DNA from: an uncultured Brachyspira sp.
GTDB lineage: Bacteria > Spirochaetota > Brachyspiria > Brachyspirales > Brachyspiraceae
Assembly (NCBI RefSeq): GCF_944393015.1
Contig: NZ_CALXYQ010000002.1
Span: 116,162-180,161, forward strand
Direction: 5' to 3'
DNA: 64,000 nucleotides
Shown here: positions 1 through 7,935 of the stretch, one piece after another
Numbering within the stretch: the stretch's first letter is position 1
How the letters are laid out: each line of letters starts with the position of its first letter
Position numbers and translations under genes: made by a program
The notes under the pieces: generated by a model
What the model saw: the letters and a program-made list of their open reading frames with translations, nothing else
What the model was told of the DNA's origin: nothing
The model's database searches: none

Positions 1-405
1 CTTACTGATGATAAAAATAATTCTATACCTTTAATATATTCATCTAATATAGTTGATGGAAAAATACTTATACCTAATAAAAGAAAACTTCAGTATATAA
101 GAAATATTCCAAAAGAATTTATTATAAAGAATAATGTTATAGCTGTTAATAGGGTAACAGGATCTCATAAAAATATAAATATAAAATCAGCAATAGTAAA
201 AGAAAAAGAGTTCGTATGTGAGAATCATGTAAATGTTATATATCCTTTAAGTAATTATAATAAAGATTATAGTTTGGAATATATTTATAATGCCTTAAAT
301 GATAAAGATAATATAAAGGTGCTAAGTCTTATAACAGGAAACACTCAGGTATCAAAGACAGAATTAGAAAGGCTTCTTCCTATAAGGATTATTGATAAGG
401 TATAA
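1..405 (+). CDS. C-terminal end of a probable N6-adenine DNA methylase / restriction enzyme (partial)
   Basis: An open frame runs from the first base to a TAA at 403-405, giving the last 134 residues of a protein whose start lies outside the window. The tail reads ITGNTQVSKTELERLLPIRI. The pattern 'TGN-T-Q-x-S-x-T-E-L-x-x-LPI' is typical of the end of the target-recognition region of Eco57I-like or BcgI-like methylases and of HsdS-type specificity domains. No catalytic motif lies in the visible part, so the assignment rests on this end motif only. It could equally be a free-standing specificity subunit. The next gene starts 5 bases downstream, so the two are probably co-transcribed. Confidence 0.5.
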   Translation, partial: LTDDKNNSIPLIYSSNIVDGKILIPNKRKLQYIRNIPKEFIIKNNVIAVNRVTGSHKNINIKSAIVKEKEFVCENHVNVIYPLSNYNKDYSLEYIYNALNDKDNIKVLSLITGNTQVSKTELERLLPIRIIDKV

Positions 406-410
406 ATCTA

Positions 411-971
411 ATGAAATACAAGCCTAAATATAAATTCGGATTATTGGATTATATTAAAGATGAAAATATAAATCTTTCTGATATAGATACAAGCGATATA
501 ATTGATATGTCATATTTATTCGAAGATAGTAAAAGAAAGAATTTTGACGGCATAGAAACTTGGAATGTATCTAATGTAACTGATATGAAATGCATGTTTA
601 AAAATGCTGAATATTTCAATGCTGAATTAAATAAATGGAATGTGTCTAAAGTTCTTGATATGAGTGAGATGTTTAGTAATACAAAATATTTTAACTGTGA
701 TTTAACTTCTTGGAATATTTATAATCTTAAATACTTTGAAGATATTTTTGAAAATTCTGATTCTTTCAAACATACAAAAAGTGTTTTAAAATTTTATAAT
801 AAATGTAAGAGCAGAAATTATAAAAAGAAACTTCAGTTAATGTTAGAAACTCTTGATATAAAAGAGCTTTACACGGAATTAAAAAATGATAAGGCCAATT
901 ACAAGAAAAATAAAGATTTTATAAAAAAGCTTGAAAATGTTTATTATGATGATATTAAAGATTTAATTTAG
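411..971 (+). CDS. DUF285 / BspA-like repeat protein, cytoplasmic form
   Basis: The 186-residue protein carries two to three copies of the DUF285 (Mycoplasma lipoprotein / BspA-like) repeat, visible as 'F-x-x-x-x-x-x-W-N-V-S-x-V-x-D-M-x-x-M-F'. The clear copies are WNVSNVTDMKCMF and WNVSKVLDMSEMF at about residues 47-80, with a degenerate WNIYNLKYFEDIF after them. The last third is a lysine-rich helical stretch. Unlike most members it has no signal peptide or lipobox, so it should stay in the cytoplasm. It follows the partial methylase gene by 5 bases. Function unknown; the repeats usually mediate protein contacts. Confidence 0.65.
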   Translation: MKYKPKYKFGLLDYIKDENINLSDIDTSDIIDMSYLFEDSKRKNFDGIETWNVSNVTDMKCMFKNAEYFNAELNKWNVSKVLDMSEMFSNTKYFNCDLTSWNIYNLKYFEDIFENSDSFKHTKSVLKFYNKCKSRNYKKKLQLMLETLDIKELYTELKNDKANYKKNKDFIKKLENVYYDDIKDLI

Positions 972-1017
972 CCAAATTATTTTAAAATTAAAATATTTAT
1001 TGTCAAACAAAATATAA

Positions 1018-2298
1018 TTAATTTATATATTCAAGTCCTAATAATTTTTTTATTTCTTTATTGTTCATTTTCTTTGCTATATCTATTGCTTTACTGTCTA
1101 CTGCAGCATTATTTCTTATAAGTTTTCTGCATATCTCTAAATTATTATTTTCTACCGCTATAGCTAATGGACTGTATCCTTTACTATCTTTTATATCAAC
1201 ATCAGCACCATTTAATAATAGAGTATCAGTTATAGCTATATTATTATTTTTTACTGCTGTATGTATTGGAGCGGATCCATTATATATATTATTTAATTCT
1301 GATTTAGAATTTATTAAAATATTAGATATTTCTGTATCATTATTAATTACAGCTATATTTAAAGCTAATTGATTTTTATCATTTAATATATTTACGTTAG
1401 CATTATTTTTTATCAAAGCATTTATAACTTCTATATATTCCTTTTTTGATTTATGAGCATTCATCACAGCTAAATGCAAAGCAGTATTTCCGTTTTTATC
1501 TTTTATATTAGGATTTGCTTTTTTAGATAATAGTAAATTAACACTTTCAATTAATCTGTCAGAATTATTTTCTATTATATAGTGTAATGATGTTTTGAAA
1601 TTTGCATTTGTATTGTCTATATCAGCACCTAATTTTATAAGTTCATCTGCAGCCTCTACAGAACCATGTCCTACAGCATAATGAAGCATAGTATTAGTAT
1701 CTTTAGTATCAACATCTATTCCTAAATTTTTTACTAAATAGTTTATGTTTTCTACATTATTTCCAATGCTTGCAGATTTTATTAATGATACAACATCTTC
1801 ACTATTCATAAGCAAGTATATATTTTTATTGAGATAAAGTTCTAATATCTGAGGATTAGCATATTCTGAAGCTAGAAACTCGCTTCTTGGTTTTTCTTTC
1901 ATTTGGAAATTAATATTAGCACCTGAATCTATCAATAATTTCACACTTTCAAAGTTTTTATTTATAGTTGCAATATCCATAGCTGAATAGTATGAGCCAT
2001 CTATATATTGATTGTTATTTGTTATTTTAGTATTATTATCTAAAAGTATATTCAAATCTGTATACGGTGAGTTTTTAAGTACATTTATAGCAACTGTCTG
2101 ATTATTTTCTGCAGCTATATGTATAAGAGAATATCCTCTTTCATCTTTAATATTTGGATTTACATTTTGTGATAATAGAGTTTGTATTGTTCTAATATCT
2201 CCTGTTTTTACAGCATTAATCATTTTATTTTCATTTTCTGTCAATGCATATAGAGTAATAATATTTATAAATAATGTTATTATTATGAGTTTTTTCAT
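1018..2298 (-). CDS. secreted ankyrin-repeat protein
   Basis: The 426-residue protein begins with a signal peptide (MKKLIIITLFINIITLYA, likely cut after LYA), followed by ankyrin repeats over almost the whole length. These are recognisable by 'NIKDERGYSLIHIAAENNQ', 'DKNGNTALHLAVMNAH' and 'DSKGYSPLAIAVENNN'. There is no lipobox cysteine, so a periplasmic or exported location is likely. Ankyrin repeats bind other proteins; the partner cannot be deduced. It is transcribed convergently to the DUF285 gene. The weak purine stretch before the ATG (TGGAAATAAT) is the only ribosome-binding signal. It is one of several ankyrin proteins in this window, but is not closely similar to the pair at 45.7 and 51.1 kb. 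Confidence 0.8.
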   Translation of the reverse strand: MKKLIIITLFINIITLYALTENENKMINAVKTGDIRTIQTLLSQNVNPNIKDERGYSLIHIAAENNQTVAINVLKNSPYTDLNILLDNNTKITNNNQYIDGSYYSAMDIATINKNFESVKLLIDSGANINFQMKEKPRSEFLASEYANPQILELYLNKNIYLLMNSEDVVSLIKSASIGNNVENINYLVKNLGIDVDTKDTNTMLHYAVGHGSVEAADELIKLGADIDNTNANFKTSLHYIIENNSDRLIESVNLLLSKKANPNIKDKNGNTALHLAVMNAHKSKKEYIEVINALIKNNANVNILNDKNQLALNIAVINNDTEISNILINSKSELNNIYNGSAPIHTAVKNNNIAITDTLLLNGADVDIKDSKGYSPLAIAVENNNLEICRKLIRNNAAVDSKAIDIAKKMNNKEIKKLLGLEYIN

Positions 2299-2477
2299 AT
2301 TATTTCCATTTTGTTATTAAGTTAATATTATGTATACTAATACATTATAATCATCGTTTTTATATTAATTTTTATTATAACTTTTTTGTTATTAAAATAT
2401 TATATAAATATAAGAATAAAATATTGAAAAATAGAAAAATATAGTATATACTTATGATAATATTTGGAGGTTTTTAA

Positions 2478-3050
2478 ATGGCCAGCATAGAAAGAGATAA
2501 AGCTGTTGAATTATTCAAAAAATATAATGATGAGCATTCATTATTTAAGCATGCATTATCCGTGGAAGCAGTGATGAGATATTTTGCCAAGAAAAACGGC
2601 GAAGATGAAGACGAATGGGGTATGGTAGGACTTTTGCATGATATGGATTATGAAAAATATCCTGATGAGCATTGTATTAAAGTGAAAGAAATACTTGAGG
2701 CAGAAGGACTTCCTGACAGTTTTATAAGAGCCATTCAAAGTCATGGTTATGGACTATGTACAGATATTGAACCTTTAAGCGATATGGAAAAAACTCTATA
2801 TGCGGTTGATGAACTTTCAGGTTTTATTACAGCATGTGCTTTGGTTAGACCTTCAAAGAGTTTAGATGATATGGAAGTAAAATCTGTTAAGAAGAAACTT
2901 AAAGATAAAGCATTTGCAGCCAAAGTTGACAGAACAGTTATAAATAAAGGTGCTGAAATGTTGGGAATCAATATAGATGAACTTATAAAAGAAACTATAG
3001 AAGCTCTTATTCCTGTACAAGAGAGTATAGGGCTTAAGAAAATTTCCTAA
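2478..3050 (+). CDS. HD-domain metal-dependent phosphohydrolase
   Basis: The 190-residue protein has the HDIG/HD signature: H25 in 'LFKHALSVEAVM' and the H54-D55 pair in 'GLLHDMDYEKY', followed by a conserved 'H-E...SHGYG' region. These residues bind the metal ions used to cleave phosphate esters in this superfamily; the substrate is not predictable. It is a single-domain, cytoplasmic protein of the short HDIG type often annotated as putative hydrolase. A strong ribosome-binding site (TTTGGAGG) lies 7 bases before the ATG. A plausible promoter lies at 2424-2450 (TTGAAA, then TATATA). It is followed after 15 bases by pncA, so it probably heads the pncA-ogt operon. Confidence 0.8.
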   Translation: MASIERDKAVELFKKYNDEHSLFKHALSVEAVMRYFAKKNGEDEDEWGMVGLLHDMDYEKYPDEHCIKVKEILEAEGLPDSFIRAIQSHGYGLCTDIEPLSDMEKTLYAVDELSGFITACALVRPSKSLDDMEVKSVKKKLKDKAFAAKVDRTVINKGAEMLGINIDELIKETIEALIPVQESIGLKKIS

Positions 3051-3065
3051 ATACGGACTTGGGTT

Positions 3066-3707
3066 ATGAGTAAAATAAAGATACTTACAATAGTAGATAT
3101 GCAAAATGATTATATGGAAGGCGGCCCTATGGCTGTTAAAGGTGCTACCAAATTAGTACCTGTTATAAATGATCTTATAAAAAATGGGGAATATGATGCA
3201 ATAATTGCAACTCAGGATTGGCATCCTTCCAATCATATATCTTTTGCTTCAACTCATGAAAAAGAGCCTTTTTCAAAAATAAAAGTTATAGATCAGGATA
3301 CGGGCGATGAAGAGATTCTTACTTTATGGCCTCGTCATTGTGTTGCAAGAACTTATGGTTCAGCTATAGTTGATGGACTTAGAAAGAAAAGAGATTATAT
3401 ATATGTTCAAAAGGGAGTTGATCCTGATGATGAGGGAAACTCAGGATTTTCTTATATGCATAAAGAGTTTATAGATGCTGCTAGAGAAAATAAAGAAACT
3501 TTAGTTCTTGATTTTGTTGGTGTTGCTCTTGATTACTGCGTGTTTTTTACAGCAAGAGATACTGCTGAATATGTTGCTTCTATAGATGCTGAATATTTAG
3601 TAAGTGTGAATGTTCTTGAATATGCTTCTGCGGCAGTTAATCCTGAATCTATTGAGGGGTTATATACTTCTTGTCCTCTTATCAATCTTAAAAAGGTTAG
3701 ATTGTGA
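3066..3707 (+). CDS. pncA: nicotinamidase (isochorismatase-like family)
   Basis: This enzyme deamidates nicotinamide to nicotinate, feeding NAD salvage in the cytoplasm. The cysteine hydrolase triad is visible: D11 ('TIVDMQNDYM'), K116 ('VQKGVDPD') and C158 ('VGVALDYCVFFTARDT'). The metal site 'QDWHPSNH' (D51, H53, H57) is also present. At 213 residues the length is normal for PncA. The 'LWPRHCV' segment is typical of nicotinamidase rather than other isochorismatase-like hydrolases. The gene overlaps ogt by four bases (GTGA), which implies translational coupling. An NAD-salvage enzyme beside a DNA-repair enzyme has no obvious functional link. Confidence 0.88.
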   Translation: MSKIKILTIVDMQNDYMEGGPMAVKGATKLVPVINDLIKNGEYDAIIATQDWHPSNHISFASTHEKEPFSKIKVIDQDTGDEEILTLWPRHCVARTYGSAIVDGLRKKRDYIYVQKGVDPDDEGNSGFSYMHKEFIDAARENKETLVLDFVGVALDYCVFFTARDTAEYVASIDAEYLVSVNVLEYASAAVNPESIEGLYTSCPLINLKKVRL

Positions 3708-4240
3708 AAATTATTAGGCTTGAAAAAAAAAGTAATTTTAATAAAGCCTATATTTATAAAAGCCCTATTGGTGATTTAATACTAAAAGCAGATGAAACTT
3801 TTCAATATATTACATCATTAGAATTTAATTTAAAAAACATTAAAATATCGTCAGATAATGAAGAACCTTCTATAATAAAGCAAGCGAAAAAAGAATTAGA
3901 AGATTATTTTTCAAATAGTTTAAAAAAATTTTCTATTCCTTTAGCTGTATATGGTACAGATTTTCAATATAATGTCTGGATGGAAACTTCAAAAATACCT
4001 TTTGGAAAAGTTGTTACCTATTCTGATATAGCAAAAAATATTTCAGATAAAAAAGGAAGCATATCAAGAGCAGTAGGCACAGCAGAAGGGAAAAACAAAA
4101 TAGCTATTATAATACCTTGTCATAGGGTTGTAGGAGTAAATAAAAAGTTAACAGGTTATGCAGGCGGACTTGATAAAAAAGAATATTTACTAAAACATGA
4201 AGGTTTTGATATAGTTAATTCTAAAATTATAATGAAGTAG
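3704..4240 (+). CDS. ogt: methylated-DNA--protein-cysteine S-methyltransferase
   Basis: This suicide repair protein moves methyl groups from O6-methylguanine or O4-methylthymine in DNA to its own cysteine. The active site IIPCHRVVG (C139) is intact. The preceding 'FGKVVTYSDIA' and 'RAVGTA' segments are the DNA-binding helix-turn-helix region with its arginine finger, and the closing 'GYAGGLDKKEYLLKHEG' is typical of the family. At 178 residues it is the short Ogt form without the Ada zinc domain. The start is GTG at 3704, overlapping the pncA stop. No Ada-type regulation is visible. Confidence 0.9.
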   Translation: MKIIRLEKKSNFNKAYIYKSPIGDLILKADETFQYITSLEFNLKNIKISSDNEEPSIIKQAKKELEDYFSNSLKKFSIPLAVYGTDFQYNVWMETSKIPFGKVVTYSDIAKNISDKKGSISRAVGTAEGKNKIAIIIPCHRVVGVNKKLTGYAGGLDKKEYLLKHEGFDIVNSKIIMK

Positions 4241-4250
4241 GTTATCTTAT

Positions 4251-4805
4251 ATGGTTAAAAAAACTTATAAAACAAATAGGCTTTTTTTAGTTCAGCCGAA
4301 TGTCAATATGGCTTCTGAGATAGTTGATTTTTATAGGAGAAATAGAGATTTTTTTAAAGATTTTGATCCTAAAAGGCCTGATGTATTTTATAAGGTTAAT
4401 ACTCATAAAGATATTATTAAAAGAGAAATTGAAGAAATAAAATTAGAAAGAATGCTGAAATTTTGGATATATAAAATAGAAGATAAAAGAAAGATCATAG
4501 GAATGATTAATTTCAGTAATATTTATAAAGGTGTTTTTTTATCAACTACAGTTGGCTATAAATTAGATGAATTTGAACAACATAAAGGTTATATGACAGA
4601 AGCACTTAAAGCAGCTATTATAATAGTATTTAAAGAACTTAAACTACATAGGGTAGAAGCAAATATAATGCCTCATAATAAACCTTCTTTGGAATTGGCT
4701 AAAAGACTTGGCTTTGAATATGAGGGACTTGCCAAAAAGTATTTAAAAATTAATGGAAAATGGGAAGATCATGTTCATATGACAATAATAAATGATGAAT
4801 TGTGA
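4251..4805 (+). CDS. GNAT acetyltransferase, RimJ/RimL type
   Basis: The 184-residue protein has the RimJ/RimL layout: an N-terminal 'T-x-R-L-x-L' strand, a central 'VGYKLDEFEQHKGYMTEAL' acetyl-CoA-binding region, and the hallmark 'HRVEANIMPHNKPSLELAKRLGF-x-x-EG' followed by 'WEDHVHM'. Family members N-acetylate protein N-termini (ribosomal proteins S5, L12) or small molecules with acetyl-CoA; the substrate here is unknown. The 'E-Q-H-K-G-Y-M' loop stands in for the usual 'GxGxA' pyrophosphate loop. It follows ogt by 10 bases and is likely the last gene of the operon. Confidence 0.8.
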   Translation: MVKKTYKTNRLFLVQPNVNMASEIVDFYRRNRDFFKDFDPKRPDVFYKVNTHKDIIKREIEEIKLERMLKFWIYKIEDKRKIIGMINFSNIYKGVFLSTTVGYKLDEFEQHKGYMTEALKAAIIIVFKELKLHRVEANIMPHNKPSLELAKRLGFEYEGLAKKYLKINGKWEDHVHMTIINDEL

Positions 4806-4867
4806 TTTATAGATATTTTTTATTTTTTCTTATATAATTATATAATTCACTTATTTTTGAGGATAAT

Positions 4868-6169
4868 ATGTCAAAATTAATCATTAAAAATTTAGGCCCA
4901 ATAACAGATTTTGAAATGGATATAAAAGATTTTAATTTGATTATTGGAGAGCAGGCAGTAGGAAAAAGTACGATTTGTAAATGTATATATTTTTTCAGAA
5001 CTTTAAAAGACGATGTTACCTCTTTTATTGTTTCTCTATTATTAAATGACAAAGAGAATAATATATCATCAAAAGAACGGTTAATAACAAAATTAGATAT
5101 TAAAGCAAAAGATTTGTTTATAAAAATATTTGGAGATTTAGAATATACCGATTTATTTATTTTTTATAAATACAAAGAATCTATTGACATGAAAATAGAA
5201 TATGATGAAGATAAAAAATTGATTATATCTTATAGTAAAAATATATTAGATATGATATATCTTTTTTATACTAGAATAAAAAAGATTATGTATATGAAAA
5301 AGGATATGCTAGATTTTAATTTTCTTACAACAATTATATCTGGTTTATTAAATGAAAATATATTTGATGATGAATATAAAACTTATTATATACCTGCTGC
5401 AAGAAGCTCATTATCTTTTATTAATAATCAGAAAACTAAACTTAATTACGAAGCTATTGATTTAGTTAATTTGAAATTTATACAATTTATAGAAAATATA
5501 CAGTATATATTTAGTGATGGAATAAAAGGACTTAATAATAAAATAGAAAATAAAAAAATGAGGCATGATATAATACAATTATCTAAAAAAATTATTAATC
5601 TTATGAAAGGTGAATATTTTTCTGATAATGGAATTGAATATATATTATTGAATTCTGAAAAAAAAGAGAAAATACCTGTTAATTATATATCTTCAGGACA
5701 TCAAGAAATACTATGGCTTTTGAATATTTTATATTATCTTATCATAAGAAATGAAAAGGCTTTTGTCATTATAGAAGAACCTGAAGCACATTTATATCCT
5801 AAAATGCAGAAAGAAATTGTAGATTTTATAGTAAATTTTATGAATATCACAGGAAGTACAGTTTTTATAACAACTCATAGTCCTTATATATTAACGAGTA
5901 CTAATAATTTATTATATGCCGGCAAAATAAGAAAAGAAAAAAATAATGATGATGTTAATAAAAAGATTGATAAATTATTTGGTAAATATGGTATTATTGA
6001 TACTGATAAAATAAATGCATTTAAACTATATCTTAAAGATTATAAAACATCATATTCAAATTTGATAAATGAAAACAGCGGAGAAATCATGACTGAATTA
6101 ATAGATGAAATTTCTGATTATATAAATGAAACTTATACTAAATTAATTGATATAGAAGAAAATTTATGA
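4868..6169 (+). CDS. OLD/ABC-type AAA ATPase, putative defence ATPase
   Basis: The 433-residue cytoplasmic ATPase has an ABC-type nucleotide site interrupted by a long insert. Visible motifs are Walker A GEQAVGKST (27-35), an AAA_15-like 'YYIPAARSSL' (173-182), an ABC-signature-like 'YISSGHQE' (273-280), Walker B 'VIIEEPEAHL' (about 300-309, catalytic E304) and the switch histidine in 'TTHSPYIL' (about 345-352). This is the architecture of ATPases in phage-defence systems such as Septu, PARIS, Gabija and Lamassu, and of related orphan OLD proteins. It has no TOPRIM domain, so it needs a partner effector. The next gene overlaps by four bases (ATGA) and is the obvious candidate. An AT-rich 62-base gap separates it from the acetyltransferase gene. 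Confidence 0.85.
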   Translation: MSKLIIKNLGPITDFEMDIKDFNLIIGEQAVGKSTICKCIYFFRTLKDDVTSFIVSLLLNDKENNISSKERLITKLDIKAKDLFIKIFGDLEYTDLFIFYKYKESIDMKIEYDEDKKLIISYSKNILDMIYLFYTRIKKIMYMKKDMLDFNFLTTIISGLLNENIFDDEYKTYYIPAARSSLSFINNQKTKLNYEAIDLVNLKFIQFIENIQYIFSDGIKGLNNKIENKKMRHDIIQLSKKIINLMKGEYFSDNGIEYILLNSEKKEKIPVNYISSGHQEILWLLNILYYLIIRNEKAFVIIEEPEAHLYPKMQKEIVDFIVNFMNITGSTVFITTHSPYILTSTNNLLYAGKIRKEKNNDDVNKKIDKLFGKYGIIDTDKINAFKLYLKDYKTSYSNLINENSGEIMTELIDEISDYINETYTKLIDIEENL

Positions 6170-6693
6170 TTAATAATAATTTTATAAAACAATTAAAAAA
6201 AGATGAAACTATAACTTTATCTGATTCTCAAACTAAAGTTTTTATATACGCTTTAGATGATATTGATATTATTAAAGTTGATAAAGGTATACTTCCTGAT
6301 AATATACAAAAGTGTGATTATTTAGCATATAGAAAACAAGATAAAACTTGCTTTATAGAACTTAAGGGGAAGAAAATTTATGAAGCTTATAAGCAAATAA
6401 TATCATCAATTAATTATATATTTAATGATAAAGATTTATCTTTTTTAATTAATGATGTTAAAACATTATATGCCTATATAGTAAGTAAAGAAAAAAATAA
6501 AATACCTAAAGGAAGCGACAGCAAAGAAAGGGAATTGGCAAATATTTTATATAGAAAGTCTAAAGAAAAATCAAAAATAAATAATGCAGTTAATTTAGTT
6601 AAATATGTAAGAACTGTGTCTAATAATGATAAAAGAGAATCATCAGATGAAAACAATTTAATTTGCAGTTCAAAAAATCCTTTGAAACTCTAG
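6166..6693 (+). CDS. small protein with a PD-(D/E)xK nuclease-like motif, partner of the upstream ATPase
   Basis: I do not recognise a named family. The 175-residue protein has a hydrophobic beta core 'KCDYLAYRKQDKTCFIELKG' followed by a helix 'AYKQIISSI'. D51, E65 and K67 fit the D-x(n)-E-x-K arrangement of the PD-(D/E)xK nuclease fold (strand-turn-strand, then helix). The last 40 residues are charged and probably disordered. The start codon overlaps the stop of the ATPase gene (ATGA), so the two are translationally coupled. I infer a nuclease effector controlled by the ATPase. The alternative is an inactive adaptor, since the aspartate is less well supported than the ELKG. Confidence 0.6.
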   Translation: MINNNFIKQLKKDETITLSDSQTKVFIYALDDIDIIKVDKGILPDNIQKCDYLAYRKQDKTCFIELKGKKIYEAYKQIISSINYIFNDKDLSFLINDVKTLYAYIVSKEKNKIPKGSDSKERELANILYRKSKEKSKINNAVNLVKYVRTVSNNDKRESSDENNLICSSKNPLKL

Positions 6694-6755
6694 AATTATG
6701 TTTATTAATTTCTATAAATTCACATAAAAATATATAAAATTATATACTTACAATC

Positions 6756-6783
6756 TTTACAAATTAAATATTATCTGTATAAT
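6756..6783 (+). promoter_or_regulatory. sigma-70-type promoter for the Cys-rich gene pair
   Basis: TTTACA at 6756-6761 and TATAAT at 6778-6783 are separated by 16 bases. The start of transcription would fall near 6790, about 28 bases before the ATG at 6818, with AAGAGG as ribosome-binding site. The 16-base spacer recurs at most good promoters in this window. Confidence 0.6.
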
Positions 6784-6817
6784 ATACGGCGAAAAATAAA
6801 TTATAAGAGGTGTATAA

Positions 6818-7108
6818 ATGTCTGTAAAATGTGTTTGGTGCGGAAAAAATGTAGAGGAAATACAAGGGCAGGCTACTATGGATACATGCGATGAATGCGA
6901 GGATTTTTTTGAAGAGCATATTGATGATATAGCAGAATCTTTAAATGAGCTTCTTAAAAAAAATGAATCTTCATCATCTAAACCCACAGAAAAAAAGGCT
7001 TGGGTTAGCTATTCTCTTATAACAGCAATTCATATGCTTAGTTCCAAACCTTATATAGAATTTAAAGACTCTAAATATAAAGATTTAATTTCAGGTGATA
7101 AAAAATGA
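6818..7108 (+). CDS. small protein with an N-terminal double CxxC zinc-binding knuckle
   Basis: The 96-residue protein starts with 'VKCVWCGKN' and, about 15 residues on, 'DTCDECEDFFEEH'. These two CxxC pairs are spaced as in a zinc ribbon or knuckle. An acidic helical segment follows, then a serine/lysine linker (SSSSKPTEKK) and a short C-terminal region that I cannot assign. No signal peptide or membrane segment is visible. It overlaps the next gene by four bases (ATGA). That gene also encodes CxxC repeats, but behind a signal peptide. Function unknown. Confidence 0.65.
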   Translation: MSVKCVWCGKNVEEIQGQATMDTCDECEDFFEEHIDDIAESLNELLKKNESSSSKPTEKKAWVSYSLITAIHMLSSKPYIEFKDSKYKDLISGDKK

Positions 7109-7422
7109 GAACATTATATATAATAACTTTAATATTCTTTTGTTTCACTGCAAGCTTAAGACCTAAAGCTCAGGAAAATTTTTATTGTGAATACTGCGGC
7201 AATAAATTTAGTTCTGTGAAATTATTAACTTCTCAAAATTGTATGCGTTATCCTGAAGGAAATTATAAAGGTAAGCATAAACTTTATGAAGGCACTGAAA
7301 AAGATGAATATACATGTAAATACTGCGGTAATCAATATAAAACTATAAAACAATTAACTTCAGCAAAATGTATGCGTCATCCTAATGGCAATTATAAAGG
7401 ATATCATTCTCCTGCTTTATAA
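7105..7422 (+). CDS. secreted protein of two tandem Cys-rich (zinc-finger-like) repeats
   Basis: The 105-residue product has a signal peptide of about 22 residues (MRTLYIITLIFFCFTASLRP, then KAQ). It is followed by two copies of a roughly 32-residue unit: 'CEYCGNKFSSVKLLTSQNC-M-R-Y-P-x-G-NYKGKH' and 'CKYCGNQYKTIKQLTSAKC-M-R-H-P-x-G-NYKGYH'. Each copy supplies C-x2-C, then C about 15 residues on, and a terminal H, a plausible C3H metal site, joined by the linker KLYEGTEKDEY. Cys-rich metal-binding modules are rare outside the cytoplasm, so exported or membrane-tethered placement is notable. The gene is translationally coupled to the upstream CxxC protein. Function unknown. Confidence 0.7.
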   Translation: MRTLYIITLIFFCFTASLRPKAQENFYCEYCGNKFSSVKLLTSQNCMRYPEGNYKGKHKLYEGTEKDEYTCKYCGNQYKTIKQLTSAKCMRHPNGNYKGYHSPAL

Positions 7423-7475
7423 TATTAACAAGTCAATAGTAAAATGTTTTATTTATTTAAATTTTAGGAGAACAT

Positions 7476-7847
7476 ATGTCTAATAATGAAAATAATAATA
7501 ATGAAGAAAAGGTATTTGAGCCGGAAATAGTAAATAATAATGAGTCTGATAAAAATAAATCTTTAAATTCTATACTTTCTTGGATTCCATTTATACTCGC
7601 TTTGATATATACAGTTTCCCCTGTTGATTTTATTCCAGATGTTATACCTGTTGCTGGTTGGGGTGAAGATGCTATGTTTTTAATAGTATCCGCTTTGCAT
7701 GGCATTCAAAATACTGTTTTAGATAAAGATACATCTATATATAAGATAGTTAAATATATAAAATGGGCTGCATTTATATTTAGTATTATATTAATACTCA
7801 TATTAATTCTTCTTATAGTATTGATTTTTAAAGTTTCATCTAATTAA
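7476..7847 (+). CDS. YkvA-like DUF1232 membrane protein
   Basis: The 123-residue protein has an Asn/Glu-rich cytoplasmic N-terminus. The DUF1232 signature follows: 'YTVSPVDFIPDVIPVAGWGEDA' in a hydrophobic hairpin at about residues 36-75. A strongly hydrophobic C-terminal membrane helix of about 25 residues (rich in I and L) ends the protein. The 'SP-x-D-x-IPD-x-IP' motif defines the family, whose biochemical role is unknown. A good ribosome-binding site (TAGGAG) precedes the ATG. It has its own 53-base upstream gap, and dnaA follows 88 bases later. Confidence 0.8.
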   Translation: MSNNENNNNEEKVFEPEIVNNNESDKNKSLNSILSWIPFILALIYTVSPVDFIPDVIPVAGWGEDAMFLIVSALHGIQNTVLDKDTSIYKIVKYIKWAAFIFSIILILILILLIVLIFKVSSN

Positions 7848-7935
7848 TGATTATATATGCTGTAATTTTCTATGTTAACTAAAAATTATAAATTCCGATT
7901 ATAAGATAGCTAGAATATATTTTAAAGATAGAAAG

